A stretch of DNA of 64,000 nucleotides from Gordonia effusa NBRC 100432 (GCF_000241305.1 NZ_BAEH01000036.1:62001-126000), one strand, 5' to 3'; positions 9,279 through 20,342 are shown, counted from the stretch's first letter. Numbers and translations: made by a program. The notes: generated by a model from the sequence alone, not told the origin.

Positions 9279-10078
9279 CGTCGGACCTCCGACCGTGCCG
9301 CAACCATCACCGCGACCACCCCGGCGACGAGCAATCCGAGCGACCACGCCACGACCGGAAGGTAGTGCGGCGCAACACCGTTACTGAGCGTGCGCATCGA
9401 ATCGGAGAAGATTGACACCGGCTGGTTGCGCACCACCGGGGCGATCCAGTCCGGAAACGCTTGTGCGGGAACCAGTCCGGTGGACAGCATGACTAGAAGC
9501 AATTGCGGAATCATCAGGATCTGCACCAGGCTGTCCGGATGGGCCGCGATCTGCGCGAGCGAATCGGTCAGCATCGACAGACCAACCGCGAACACGATAG
9601 CGAGTACTACGAATTGCGCACTCTGCCACCATGATCCGTGGAATCTGAACCCAAACGCCGAGCCGATCACGACCGCACCGGCGGTAGCGACGAGAATTCG
9701 TACGGCCGCGTAGAGAATTCTGGAGGCTACCGGCAGCCATCGTTCCATCGGCAACGAGGCAAGTCGGTCGCGGACACCGTCCTGCGCCTCGGCAGCGGCG
9801 ATCTCCGCCGAGATGATCGCCGCGAACATCGCGGCCTGCAGGATGATCACCGGGGTCAGATATTGCGCGTACCCGCCGTCGTAGGCGGCGAAGCGACGGT
9901 ACAGCGGCACGTACAGGCAGACGAAGAACACGATCGGCGAACCGAACGAGAAGAAGAATTGCCCTTCGCGCACCCCGGCCCGCATCAATCGGGCCGTCAG
10001 CACCGAGAGTGCGGTCGGCGCGGCGATCGAATCGCGCGCCGGCACCCGGCCGTCCGGCCGGGTGTCGAGAAGGGTCAT
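9275..10078 (-). CDS. ABC-2 type transporter permease (first of a pair)
   Basis: 267-residue membrane protein with about six predicted transmembrane helices, of the ABC-2/DrrB superfamily; the segment RDRLASLPMERWLPVASRIL resembles the family's amphipathic coupling region. Start ATG at 10078 overlaps the ATPase stop at 10075 by 4 bp, and its stop overlaps the next permease start by 4 bp, so ATPase and both permeases are coupled. The two permeases share architecture but differ in sequence, suggesting a heterodimeric channel. Confidence 0.88.
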   Translation of the reverse strand: MTLLDTRPDGRVPARDSIAAPTALSVLTARLMRAGVREGQFFFSFGSPIVFFVCLYVPLYRRFAAYDGGYAQYLTPVIILQAAMFAAIISAEIAAAEAQDGVRDRLASLPMERWLPVASRILYAAVRILVATAGAVVIGSAFGFRFHGSWWQSAQFVVLAIVFAVGLSMLTDSLAQIAAHPDSLVQILMIPQLLLVMLSTGLVPAQAFPDWIAPVVRNQPVSIFSDSMRTLSNGVAPHYLPVVAWSLGLLVAGVVAVMVAARSEVRR

Positions 10079-11028
10079 GATCGTTGCTCCGCGGGCACAT
10101 CGGAGACGAATCGGAAGAACACTTCGTCCAACGACGGCCGACGCAACGCGATGTCGGAGACGTCGATAGCGGCCTCCTGCAACACCGAGACAACCGTGCC
10201 GATCGAATCGAGTCCGTCCGGCGCGGCCAGCGAAATCTTCGGGCGCGCACCGGCGACGGTATCGCCGGGAGCCGGATCGAACCGTGCCAATACCTCCTCG
10301 GCGCGTGGCAGATCGGCGCCGTCAGCCAGGGTGACGTCGCAAATCGCCGCGCCGGCAAGGCCTTTCAACTGCTCGGGAGTTCCGGACAGCACGACCGAGC
10401 CGTGATCGAGCATGACGATATTGTCCGCGAGCCGGTCGGCTTCCTCCAGATATTGGGTCGTCAGCAGTACCGTGATGCCCTCGTCGCGTAGCGCGGCCAC
10501 GGTCTGCCAGACCGCCGCCCTACTCTGTGGGTCCAAGCCGGTTGTCGGCTCGTCGAGAAACAACACTCGCGGGCGAGTAACCAGCGCGCAGGCGATATCC
10601 GCGCGGCGACGCATACCGCCCGACAACGCCGAAACTTTGCGATCGACGAACTCTCCGAGTCCAAATGTCTCGATGACCTCGTCGATCCGTCCCGCGACGT
10701 CGCGGCGGCCCAGACCGGTCAGCCGCCCGAACATCGTCACATTCTCGCGAACAGTCAACGCACCGTCGAGCGACGCGTACTGGCCGGTGAGCGAGATAAC
10801 CTCGCGGACCTTCGCAGCCTGCGATGCGACGTCGTAGCCGCAGATCGACGCACGCCCGCCGTCGGGCCGCAGCAAGGTCGACAGGATGGATACCGTCGTG
10901 GTCTTTCCGCTTCCGTTGGGGCCGAGCAACCCAAGGATTTGCCCCTCAGAAATCTCCATCGAGACACCATCGAGGACCCGCGGTCCGCCATAGCTCTTGA
11001 CCAAGTCTTCGAGTTCAACAATGGGCAT
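10075..11028 (-). CDS. ABC transporter ATP-binding protein, DrrA family (siderophore export)
   Basis: 317-residue nucleotide-binding subunit with Walker A GPNGSGKTT, signature LSGGMRRR and Walker B VLFLDEPTTGLDP, followed by the C-terminal extension typical of DrrA-type daunorubicin/antibiotic exporters. ATG at 11028 is supported by AAGGAGG seven bases upstream; the longer reading upstream is arginine-rich and lacks domain sequence. It is 44 bp downstream of salicylate synthase and translationally coupled to two permeases. Mycobacteria usually export mycobactins through MmpL4/5, so a dedicated ABC-2 exporter in the operon is a notable difference. Confidence 0.92.
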   Translation of the reverse strand: MPIVELEDLVKSYGGPRVLDGVSMEISEGQILGLLGPNGSGKTTTVSILSTLLRPDGGRASICGYDVASQAAKVREVISLTGQYASLDGALTVRENVTMFGRLTGLGRRDVAGRIDEVIETFGLGEFVDRKVSALSGGMRRRADIACALVTRPRVLFLDEPTTGLDPQSRAAVWQTVAALRDEGITVLLTTQYLEEADRLADNIVMLDHGSVVLSGTPEQLKGLAGAAICDVTLADGADLPRAEEVLARFDPAPGDTVAGARPKISLAAPDGLDSIGTVVSVLQEAAIDVSDIALRRPSLDEVFFRFVSDVPAEQRS

Positions 11029-11072
11029 GGCTACGCCCTCCTTAGGTGATTCATCGGCACGTGTTGACCAGA

Positions 11073-12404
11073 TCAGTCGGCGGCGGGCACCACGAAAGGT
11101 GCGACGCTGCCGAGCTTTTCGCAGGTCTCCTCGAATTCGCGGTCGGGGGTGGACTGATCGACGACGCCCGCGCCCGCGCAGAGCCATGCCTGGCCGTCGT
11201 CGGAGAAGGCGGTCCGCAGCGCGAGCGTCGCTTCGAGGTCACCGGCCGACGACGCCGTCAGCACCGCGCCGGAATACAACTCACGGCCATGCGGTTCGAG
11301 GCGGTAGATCGCTTCGATAGCTTCCCGCTTCGGGATACCGGAGGCGGTAATCGACGGGAACAACACGGCCAGCGCGCGCCACGGTCCGGCGGCGGGATCG
11401 AGCGAGCCGCGCACCGTCGATGCGAGGTGCTGCACGCTGCCCCGCTCGCGGACCACCATAAACTCACTCACCGCGGTGGAGTCGGCAACCGCGATCGACT
11501 CGATCTCGTCAAAGCACGCTCGTACCGAAATCGCATGCTCGGCGATCTCTTTCGAATCCGAGACCAATTCCGCGCGCGCCGACGAGTCCTGCTGTGCCGA
11601 TCGTCCGAATGCGCGTGTTCCGGCCAGGGGCTCGGTTACCACCGTGCCGCGCTCGTCGACGGCCACCACGAGTTCCGGGCTGAATCCGGCTGCCTCTAGT
11701 GACCCCAGGGAGAGCAGGAAAGACCGCGCCGGGTTATTTCCCGCTCGGCCCCGCGCGTAGGTCGCGGGCATATCGACCGAAAATGGGATGGACACCCGGC
11801 GCGACATGATGACCTTCTGATAGTCACCGCGACGGATCTCGGCGACCGCGGTAGCGACCCGGCCTCGGTAGTCGTCAACGTCGGCGGTCACGTCGATCGG
11901 CGCCGATTCCGCCAATTGGCCAGTGTTACTTGCGATTTCATGTAGCCGCTCGGCACGGACCGGGTCAACCGAACTAGTATCGATACCTGTCGCGTCGACA
12001 TAGGCTTCAAACTCGGGAACGATCAGATGCGCCAGAACCGCATCGTCGAGCACCCGGTCGGTCAGGTCGTGGTGTGAAGCACAGAAGTCGAAACCCACCC
12101 AGCCATAGACCCGCCACTGTGGCAGATCAAGAGCACGCAGCGCGGCGTCGAGCGCGATAGACGGATCACCGGCCCATCCGCGCGAAGTCTGGTCGGCGTC
12201 GCGAGTGACCGTGATCGTATCTTTGGTCAATACGATGCGGACCCGAGCACCGGCCGCAAATACCCATCGCCCGTCACGTTCGTATACAACGTGATCGCCG
12301 AAACTTCCTTCGTCGGCCCATGCTGCACAAATCCGAGCAGCCTGCTCAGGAGTGATCGCGGATAGCGAGTGATCGACATTCTGCTGGTCGGTGGTCAGCG
12401 ACAT
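11073..12404 (-). CDS. mbtI: Salicylate synthase, MbtI type
   Basis: 443-residue chorismate-utilising enzyme that converts chorismate through isochorismate to salicylate and pyruvate, supplying the aryl cap. It belongs to the anthranilate synthase component I fold: YQKVIMSRRV, EPLAGTRAFG, ELVSDSKEIAEHA, LFPSITASGIPKREA and the C-terminal GAGVV can be aligned by eye with MbtI (450 residues). First gene of the minus-strand operon, with GAGGAA upstream of the ATG. An IdeR box lies 64 bp upstream (12468-12486), so iron repression is expected. Confidence 0.94.
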   Translation of the reverse strand: MSLTTDQQNVDHSLSAITPEQAARICAAWADEGSFGDHVVYERDGRWVFAAGARVRIVLTKDTITVTRDADQTSRGWAGDPSIALDAALRALDLPQWRVYGWVGFDFCASHHDLTDRVLDDAVLAHLIVPEFEAYVDATGIDTSSVDPVRAERLHEIASNTGQLAESAPIDVTADVDDYRGRVATAVAEIRRGDYQKVIMSRRVSIPFSVDMPATYARGRAGNNPARSFLLSLGSLEAAGFSPELVVAVDERGTVVTEPLAGTRAFGRSAQQDSSARAELVSDSKEIAEHAISVRACFDEIESIAVADSTAVSEFMVVRERGSVQHLASTVRGSLDPAAGPWRALAVLFPSITASGIPKREAIEAIYRLEPHGRELYSGAVLTASSAGDLEATLALRTAFSDDGQAWLCAGAGVVDQSTPDREFEETCEKLGSVAPFVVPAAD

Positions 12405-12467
12405 GATGTTTCATTCCTCGAACATGGGTTGACGTGGGGTTATCGGAGGCAAGGACTCGGCTGGGTC

Positions 12468-12486
12468 TTAGGTCAGCCTAACCTAG
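12468..12486. promoter_or_regulatory. IdeR/DtxR iron box for the mbtI operon
   Basis: TTAGGTCAGCCTAACCTAG matches 16 of 19 bases of the IdeR consensus TTAGGTTAGGCTAACCTAA and is a near-palindrome. It sits 64 bp upstream of the mbtI start codon, in the divergent mbtI/mbtA promoter region. Confidence 0.85.
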
Positions 12487-12524
12487 AATCGTACAAAACC
12501 CACTGTTAGCTTCGTCGCAGGAAT

Positions 12525-12559
12525 TATCATAAGGCTAACCTAAAGATCCATGTTTTAAT
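12525..12559 (+). promoter_or_regulatory. Promoter of the salicyl-AMP ligase gene with second IdeR box
   Basis: 12525-12543 ends in an intact GGCTAACCTAA half and matches 14 of 19 consensus bases; its left half is degenerate. A -10-like TTTAAT follows at 12554-12559. The predicted +1 falls at about 12566, practically on the GTG start at 12567, so the message is probably leaderless. IdeR bound here would cover the -35/spacer region. The box and -10 are read directly; the transcription start is inferred. Confidence 0.65.
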
Positions 12560-12566
12560 AACCCCC

Positions 12567-14219
12567 GTGGATTCCCCCAGCGACCTCACCGTCGGCTATC
12601 ACGCACATCCTGAAATTGCGGCACAGACATACCGAAAAGCGGACATATTCGACAATCAGCCTCTTTGGCGAATCTACGAGTGGGCAGTTGCCAATCGAGC
12701 GAATTCACCCGCGATTACCGATGCGTCGATCGATGGGCCAGTCACGCTTACCTACGCCGAGTTGGATGCCGCGGTAGCACGCCGAGCCGCGGGATTCGCC
12801 AACGCCGGGCTACGCCCCGGCCAGCGGATAGTTCTGCAGTTGAATAACTCCGGCGCGTTCGCTATCACGTTGTTGGCCCTGCTGCGTGCCGGAGTGGTCC
12901 CGGTGATGACTCTTCCCGCTCATCGAATCTCCGAGATCGCCGGACTCGCAGACCGATCGGGGGCGGTCGCGTATATCGGCGAGGATCGTCGGCGCGGCTT
13001 CGACTACCGAACACTCGCCGCCGAACTGCGCATCAGGGTGCCCACCGTCGAGCACGTCTTTATCGACGGCGACCCGGGCGAGTTCATCGCGCTGCCCGAT
13101 GCGGACCCCGGCTCGATCGCCCTCCCCTCACCCGCCGATCCCGACCTCCCCGCGTTATTCCTCGTCTCCGGCGGCACCACTGGACTCCCCAAGCTGATCG
13201 CGCGCACCCACAACGACTACACCTACAACGCGCGACAATCGGCCGCGATAGCGGAACTGTCAGCCGACGATACCTACCTGGTCGTGCTGCCCGGCGCACA
13301 CAACTTCCCGCTATGCTGCCCAGGCCTGCTCGGAATGCTCTCAGTCGGCGGCCACATCGTGTTCACCGACGTCGCCAGCCCGGACAACACCTTCGACCTG
13401 ATCGAGGACTATGGCGTCACCGTCACCGCGTTGGTTCCGGCGCTGACCCAATTATGGTGTGCCGCAAGCGAATGGGAGCCCGCCGATATCAGCTCGCTGC
13501 GGCTGCTCCAGGTCGGCGGCGCCAAACTGGCCCGCCCGGACGCACAGGCCGCGGACGCCGCGTTTCCGAACGCCATCCAACAAGTCTTCGGCATGGCCGA
13601 GGGCCTCATCTGTTACACCCGACTCGACGATCCCCGCGAACTGGTCCACGAGGTCCAGGGGCAACCGATGTCGGAATACGACGAGGTACGCGTCGTCGAC
13701 GAACAGGGCAACGACGTCCCCGATGGGACCGATGGCGAATTGCTCGTCCGCGGCCCCTACACGATTCGCGGTTACTACCGCGCCGACGAACATAACGCGC
13801 GATCGTTTACCGAAGATGGCTTCTATCGATCCGGCGATCAGGTTCGGCGTCTGCTCTCGGGACACCTCGCGGTGACCGGTCGGATCAAAGACACCATCGT
13901 CCGCGCCGGCGAGAACGTAGCGGCCGACGACATCGAAGAGGCGCTGTTGGCACATCCGAATATCAGTCAGGCCGCCGTCGTCGGCTTGCCCGACGACATG
14001 CTCGGCGAAAAGATCTGCGCCGTTCTTGTGCCGCCTTTCGATCGATCCGATGCCGATGGACTTGACCTACCCGCGGTCCGGAAGTATCTCACCGACCGCG
14101 GGCTCGCCTCGTTCAAACTTCCCGACGCCATCGCTATCGCCGGCAAATTGCCGGTGACCGCGGTCGGAAAGATCGATAAGTCGGCACTGCGCGCCGAATT
14201 GCTCGCCGACACCCAGTAG
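12567..14219 (+). CDS. mbtA: Salicyl-AMP ligase, MbtA type
   Basis: 550-residue stand-alone aryl-adenylating enzyme that activates salicylate and loads it onto the aryl carrier domain of the NRPS. Motifs: P-loop LFLVSGGTTGLPK, FGMAEGL, YRSGDQVRR, the hinge GRIKDTIVRAGENV and the C-terminal AVGKIDKSAL with the catalytic lysine. The acid-binding segment HNFPLCCPG has Cys where DHB-activating enzymes (DhbE/EntE) carry Ser, which is the known salicylate marker. Transcribed divergently from mbtI; the GTG start has no Shine-Dalgarno, consistent with leaderless expression. Confidence 0.93.
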   Translation: MDSPSDLTVGYHAHPEIAAQTYRKADIFDNQPLWRIYEWAVANRANSPAITDASIDGPVTLTYAELDAAVARRAAGFANAGLRPGQRIVLQLNNSGAFAITLLALLRAGVVPVMTLPAHRISEIAGLADRSGAVAYIGEDRRRGFDYRTLAAELRIRVPTVEHVFIDGDPGEFIALPDADPGSIALPSPADPDLPALFLVSGGTTGLPKLIARTHNDYTYNARQSAAIAELSADDTYLVVLPGAHNFPLCCPGLLGMLSVGGHIVFTDVASPDNTFDLIEDYGVTVTALVPALTQLWCAASEWEPADISSLRLLQVGGAKLARPDAQAADAAFPNAIQQVFGMAEGLICYTRLDDPRELVHEVQGQPMSEYDEVRVVDEQGNDVPDGTDGELLVRGPYTIRGYYRADEHNARSFTEDGFYRSGDQVRRLLSGHLAVTGRIKDTIVRAGENVAADDIEEALLAHPNISQAAVVGLPDDMLGEKICAVLVPPFDRSDADGLDLPAVRKYLTDRGLASFKLPDAIAIAGKLPVTAVGKIDKSALRAELLADTQ

Positions 14220-14502
14220 TGCCGACCCCAATTATGGTGTTCCACACCTAGTCTCGGTTGATGTCGACGACGTGCTACGGCACCGCGAATGGAAAATGTA
14301 AATCACCACACATTATTTCGTGTTCACGCGCCCGTTCGGAATCGAGCAAAGCCGAAATACTAAGCAGCACAAACGATTATCTAGATCTGGACCGATCCAA
14401 GTATTCCGATCTACGATCGGTTTGCCCCTTTCCCGATTAGTTTTTATTCCAGCTCGCCGGCATGGCAGCAGCACCGAGTACATCAACCAATCAGGAGTAG
14501 TC
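14220..14502. other. Intergenic region between mbtA and the lipoprotein gene
   Basis: 283 bp, visibly more AT-rich than its surroundings. AGGAG at 14493-14497 is the ribosome binding site of the lipoprotein. No convincing gene, terminator or IdeR box was found; short open frames here lack codon-usage support. Confidence 0.6.
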
Positions 14503-15000
14503 ATGCGAAAGATTCAGATCCTCGTCGCCAGCGTCGGCGCTATCGGCCTTGTCGGCGCCCTGGGTGCGTGTTCCGATGATTCGTCAAGCGATAGCGGCGA
14601 TAACACCGGAAATACCACTGCGATGAGCACCGCGATGGGTACGGGCGGTGAGGCCTCGGTGACTGTCGATGGCAAGCCGCTGGAAATGTCGTCAAAGACG
14701 GTGGTCTGCAACGAAACCGCGGGCAAAGTCATGATCGCCATCGGCGACAGCACCTCGGCCGGGAGCGCCGCCGTTGGCGCCACGCTGACTACTGGAGATA
14801 ACCCTGAGGTTGAGTCGGTCGGCCTCGGCGCCACCAACGGGCAGGCGCTGGGCTGGTCCAAGGGCGTCCCCGGAGGGGATGCCAAGGCCACCAAAGACGG
14901 CAAGAACTACACGATTACCGGCAATGTAACCGGCGTCGATATGGCCAATCCCACCGCGCCATCGAAGAAGTCCTTCGAAATCAAGGTCACCTGCCCCTAA
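14503..15000 (+). CDS. LpqH-family (19 kDa antigen) lipoprotein
   Basis: 165-residue exported lipoprotein with a signal peptide ending in the lipobox LGAC (Cys about residue 23), a Ser/Thr/Asp-rich linker, and the conserved LpqH domain (VVCNETAG, SVGLGATNGQALGWS, TKDGKNYTITGNVTGVDMAN, SFEIKVTC). The spacing of the two domain cysteines and the length match M. tuberculosis LpqH (159 aa). ATG at 14503 follows AGGAG by five bases. Family members are surface antigens of debated function. Its place between siderophore activation and siderophore reduction genes suggests, but does not prove, a link to iron uptake. Confidence 0.92.
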   Translation: MRKIQILVASVGAIGLVGALGACSDDSSSDSGDNTGNTTAMSTAMGTGGEASVTVDGKPLEMSSKTVVCNETAGKVMIAIGDSTSAGSAAVGATLTTGDNPEVESVGLGATNGQALGWSKGVPGGDAKATKDGKNYTITGNVTGVDMANPTAPSKKSFEIKVTCP

Positions 15001-15028
15001 TCCAACCTCTGTCGGACCGATGGCGGGT

Positions 15029-15790
15029 CTACCCGAATGAACGCCCGTAGATCCAATACGCCTGCGACTTAACGCCTTTGCGGCCAAGTTTGTAGTCGTT
15101 GCGCAAGACCGCGGTAATAGCTCTTGTCGATACCGATTCTGTTGCTACCCAACCGAATTGACCCGTGGCGTCAAAAGCTTGCGCGGTGACCGCGGCGATC
15201 AGATCGGCACCGCCATCGGTTCGGTCGACGTAATGAACAGTGTCCTGCGCGCGCGTCTTCATGGGCAGCGTGCGCTCGGAGGCGTGGCTTACTTCGAACC
15301 AAATAGTCGCCGCCGCAGCCGGATTCGACGATCCGTCGATGGCTTCGAGAAGTGAATTGATCGCCGGGAGCGCAGCGGAATCTCCGACAATCAGCCATCC
15401 CGACGGCGCCGGTTCCGGGTATGCGAACTTCGATCCCATGAAGGTGGCGTTGATCTGGTCGCCAGGTTCGGCGGCCTGCGCCCACCGCGCCGCGGTGCCG
15501 TCGTGGATGGCGAACTCGATGTAGAAGGTGTCGGCGGCAAGATCGGTATCGACGAGCGTGTACCCACGCTGGTGCAGTTTGCCGTTGTCCTCGAACCAAA
15601 GTCGCACCCACATCGTCGGATGGATCGGCCGTGAGGCCAGCAGCCCGCCGCCGGTGAAACCGAGCCGCACGTAGTCGTCGGTAATCGACTCGTTGCTGGT
15701 AACAGTGAAGACGAAGTCATCAGCTCCCAAGAGCTTGAGTACTCGCCCCTGCCAACCGCGGGACAATGTTTGTGTTGACGCGTCAGCCAT
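15029..15790 (-). CDS. Siderophore-interacting protein / ferric-siderophore reductase
   Basis: About 253 residues with the SIP/ViuB fold: an N-terminal FAD-binding barrel (MWVRLWF, QRGYTLVDTDLAADTFYIEFAIH) and a C-terminal NAD(P)H domain (GWLIVGDSAALPAINSLLEA, FGWVATES, LGRKGVKSQAYW). Predicted to reduce Fe(III)-siderophore in the cytoplasm and release iron. ATG at 15790 follows AAGGG; GTG at 15799 is an alternative start. Convergent with the LpqH-like gene (28 bp apart) and preceded by its own IdeR box. Confidence 0.9.
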   Translation of the reverse strand: MADASTQTLSRGWQGRVLKLLGADDFVFTVTSNESITDDYVRLGFTGGGLLASRPIHPTMWVRLWFEDNGKLHQRGYTLVDTDLAADTFYIEFAIHDGTAARWAQAAEPGDQINATFMGSKFAYPEPAPSGWLIVGDSAALPAINSLLEAIDGSSNPAAAATIWFEVSHASERTLPMKTRAQDTVHYVDRTDGGADLIAAVTAQAFDATGQFGWVATESVSTRAITAVLRNDYKLGRKGVKSQAYWIYGRSFG

Positions 15791-15832
15791 TTGGCGCACC
15801 CTTCGCTAGATTCGACGGCCACCCTACCTGAA

Positions 15833-15851
15833 GTAACTTAGGCTAACCTAT
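15833..15851. promoter_or_regulatory. IdeR/DtxR iron box of the siderophore reductase gene
   Basis: The 19-mer matches 15 of 19 bases of the IdeR consensus, including an uninterrupted TTAGGCTAACCTA. It lies about 43 bp upstream of the reductase start codon, a repressing position. Confidence 0.8.
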
Positions 15852-16029
15852 CTAACCAACCCGGAGCGGTCGCGGCCTCGGGGCAACACGCCGTAAACGC
15901 ACAGGTCATCGGCATTGCTCATCATTTGCTCAGCGACCCGGGGCATGCTCGAGTGATGAGCCCGCAATCAGTTCAGGCGATCTCGCGACTTCCCCAGCCG
16001 ACAATCCCCATCAACGTTAGGATCGCGCA

Positions 16030-16299
16030 ATGAGCACCCGAAAGCGCGACCGGCAAATCCCGCAATGGCTCGGTGTGATGATGACCGCCTACGGCTCACT
16101 GGCCTCGCTCGCTTTGGTGGTGCTGTACGCAAAGGCCGGCACCGGCTCGTCATCTGGAACCCTCACCGCGATTGGGGCGAGTTGGTCGGCAGCAATTAGT
16201 GTCGCCCTCGTCGTGGCCGCGACGATGACCGCTGGAATTCGCTTGGCCAACAGTCGTTTACAGCCAGCAGCGCTGCGTGAGGGCCGGACGCGTCAATAG
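16030..16299 (+). CDS. Small two-helix membrane protein, function unknown
   Basis: 89 residues with two hydrophobic segments (about 20-36 and 52-74) separated by a Gly/Ser loop, and basic N- and C-termini. ATG start; ends 12 bp before the convergent GNAT stop. Not recognised as a named family. Codon pattern fits the neighbourhood, so it is probably real. Confidence 0.6.
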   Translation: MSTRKRDRQIPQWLGVMMTAYGSLASLALVVLYAKAGTGSSSGTLTAIGASWSAAISVALVVAATMTAGIRLANSRLQPAALREGRTRQ

Positions 16300-16311
16300 T
16301 CGATCTGCGCG

Positions 16312-16656
16312 TCACGCCGCAATCGGCACAACCCCCGGATGGGCGTCAAGGTACTGCTTGGTGAAGGTGCAGACCGGGCGGATGCGCGCACCTTGTTCCC
16401 GCGCGTAGTCGAGTGCTCCACGGGTAAGTCTGGTACCCAGACCATGCCCGGTGTATTCGTCGTAGATAACGGTGTGGAGCACGGTTATCACCGACCCCTC
16501 GGGTGATGTCTCGGTCTGATATCCGAGCACACCTACCAGGTCGCCGGCGACCCACAACTCGAAGCGTTCACGCGTTGGATTGTGCACAACCTCGGCGATT
16601 CGCTGCAGGATGGCCTGCGCCGATTGCGGCGGGCGATGACGACGTTTGAACTGCAC
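16312..16656 (-). CDS. Small GNAT-family N-acetyltransferase (YjdJ/COG2388-like)
   Basis: 114 residues forming a minimal GNAT domain: beta strands around FELWVAGDLVGVLGYQ, the conserved HTVIYDEYTGHGLGTRL acetyl-CoA-binding segment and RPVCTFTKQYLDAHP at the end. The YjdJ type is about 90-110 residues and its substrates are unknown. It is the only gene positioned to be controlled on this strand by the perfect CRP-type box 35 bp upstream. Confidence 0.82.
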   Translation of the reverse strand: MQFKRRHRPPQSAQAILQRIAEVVHNPTRERFELWVAGDLVGVLGYQTETSPEGSVITVLHTVIYDEYTGHGLGTRLTRGALDYAREQGARIRPVCTFTKQYLDAHPGVVPIAA

Positions 16657-16690
16657 TCTGACTCCTTACTCCCAGGAAAGCCGGCCAAGT

Positions 16691-16706
16691 TGTGACTCTA
16701 GTCACA
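16691..16706. promoter_or_regulatory. CRP/GlxR-type operator (perfect palindrome)
   Basis: TGTGACTCTAGTCACA is a perfect 16-bp palindrome of the TGTGA-N6-TCACA class bound by CRP-family regulators (GlxR in corynebacteria, Crp/Rv3676 in mycobacteria). It lies 35 bp upstream of the GNAT start codon and about 230 bp upstream of the thiC riboswitch. A second, looser inverted repeat GTGAC-N8-GTCAC is at 16741-16758. Confidence 0.7.
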
Positions 16707-16918
16707 GCATAGCGGCGAATATCCACGCCAGCGAGCCAACGTGACGTCGATTTGTCACCTGTTTCCGTTCTGTATGCAAAATGCGATCAATTTCCCCATT
16801 AATTAATCTTTACCACTTGCGTCACATCCGATAACTCGGACATTGCGCGCATTCGGTGGCGAGGTGACGCATCTTGACGGCCACAGCGGTAACGTGTTGG
16901 GCGCACATCACAAATGAA

Positions 16919-19545
<2,627 letters not shown>

Positions 19546-19643
19546 CCGAGGTTGATCGCCTTGTCGCACACTCTTCCAACGCCTTCTCGATTGGCATGCG
19601 CGCCTGATGAACTCAGCAAGAATCTAGTCCCCACTGGACATCC

Positions 19644-20342
19644 CTACTCGACCAACCGGTACCCCATCCCCTGTTCGGTGATCAGGTGTCGGGGGTGAGT
19701 GGGGTCTGTTTCCAGCTTTCGTCGCAGCCCTGCCAAATAGACTCGTAGGTAGTGGTTTTGGCCGGCGTACGCTGGCCCCCATACCGAATTCAGCAGTTCC
19801 GCCTGGGTGACCAGCTGCCCGACGTTGTTGGCCAGTAACTCGAGGATTCCCCACTCGGTGGGTGTCAGGTGAACATCGACACCGTCGCGGGTCACACGTT
19901 TCGCGCCGAGATCGACGGTGAAGGTTTGGGTGGTCACCACCGGTTTGTCGACCCGCGTTCCGACCGCACCACGACGCACCGCGGCGCGCAACCGAGCCAG
20001 AAACTCTTCCATGCCAAAGGGTTTCGTCACGTAGTCGTCGGCGCCGGCGTCGAGAGCATCGACTTTGTCCATCGCATCGGTACGAGCCGACAGTACGATC
20101 ACAGGCACGTTGGTCCAGCCTCGCAACCCGTCCAGCACGGTCCGACCATCCATATCCGGCAAGCCGAGATCCAGCACCACAACGTCGGGTCGATGGCGGG
20201 CGGCCAGTGTGAGCGCCTGAGCCCCGGTAGCCGCCACCGCCACGTCAAATCCCCTGGCGTTGAGATTGATTCGCAACGCACGTAGCAACGCGGGTTCGTC
20301 ATCGACGATCAACACGCGGACTCGTTCAGGCGACGACGCCAT
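19644..20342 (-). CDS. kdpE: Response regulator KdpE
   Basis: 232-residue OmpR-type regulator: receiver domain (IVDDEPAL acidic pocket, phospho-acceptor Asp in VVLDLGLPDMDG, Lys in VTKPF) and C-terminal winged helix (LTPTEWGILELLANN, HYLRVYLAGLRRKLE, GMGYRLVE). Partner of KdpD in turgor/K+ sensing; activates the kdp operon. ATG start overlaps the kdpD stop by 17 bp. Convergent with thiD. Confidence 0.95.
   Translation of the reverse strand: MASSPERVRVLIVDDEPALLRALRINLNARGFDVAVAATGAQALTLAARHRPDVVVLDLGLPDMDGRTVLDGLRGWTNVPVIVLSARTDAMDKVDALDAGADDYVTKPFGMEEFLARLRAAVRRGAVGTRVDKPVVTTQTFTVDLGAKRVTRDGVDVHLTPTEWGILELLANNVGQLVTQAELLNSVWGPAYAGQNHYLRVYLAGLRRKLETDPTHPRHLITEQGMGYRLVE

Noticed and set aside
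9381..10358. 325-codon minus-strand frame
   Set aside because: Arginine/serine-rich out-of-frame reading of the ABC permease and ATPase genes.
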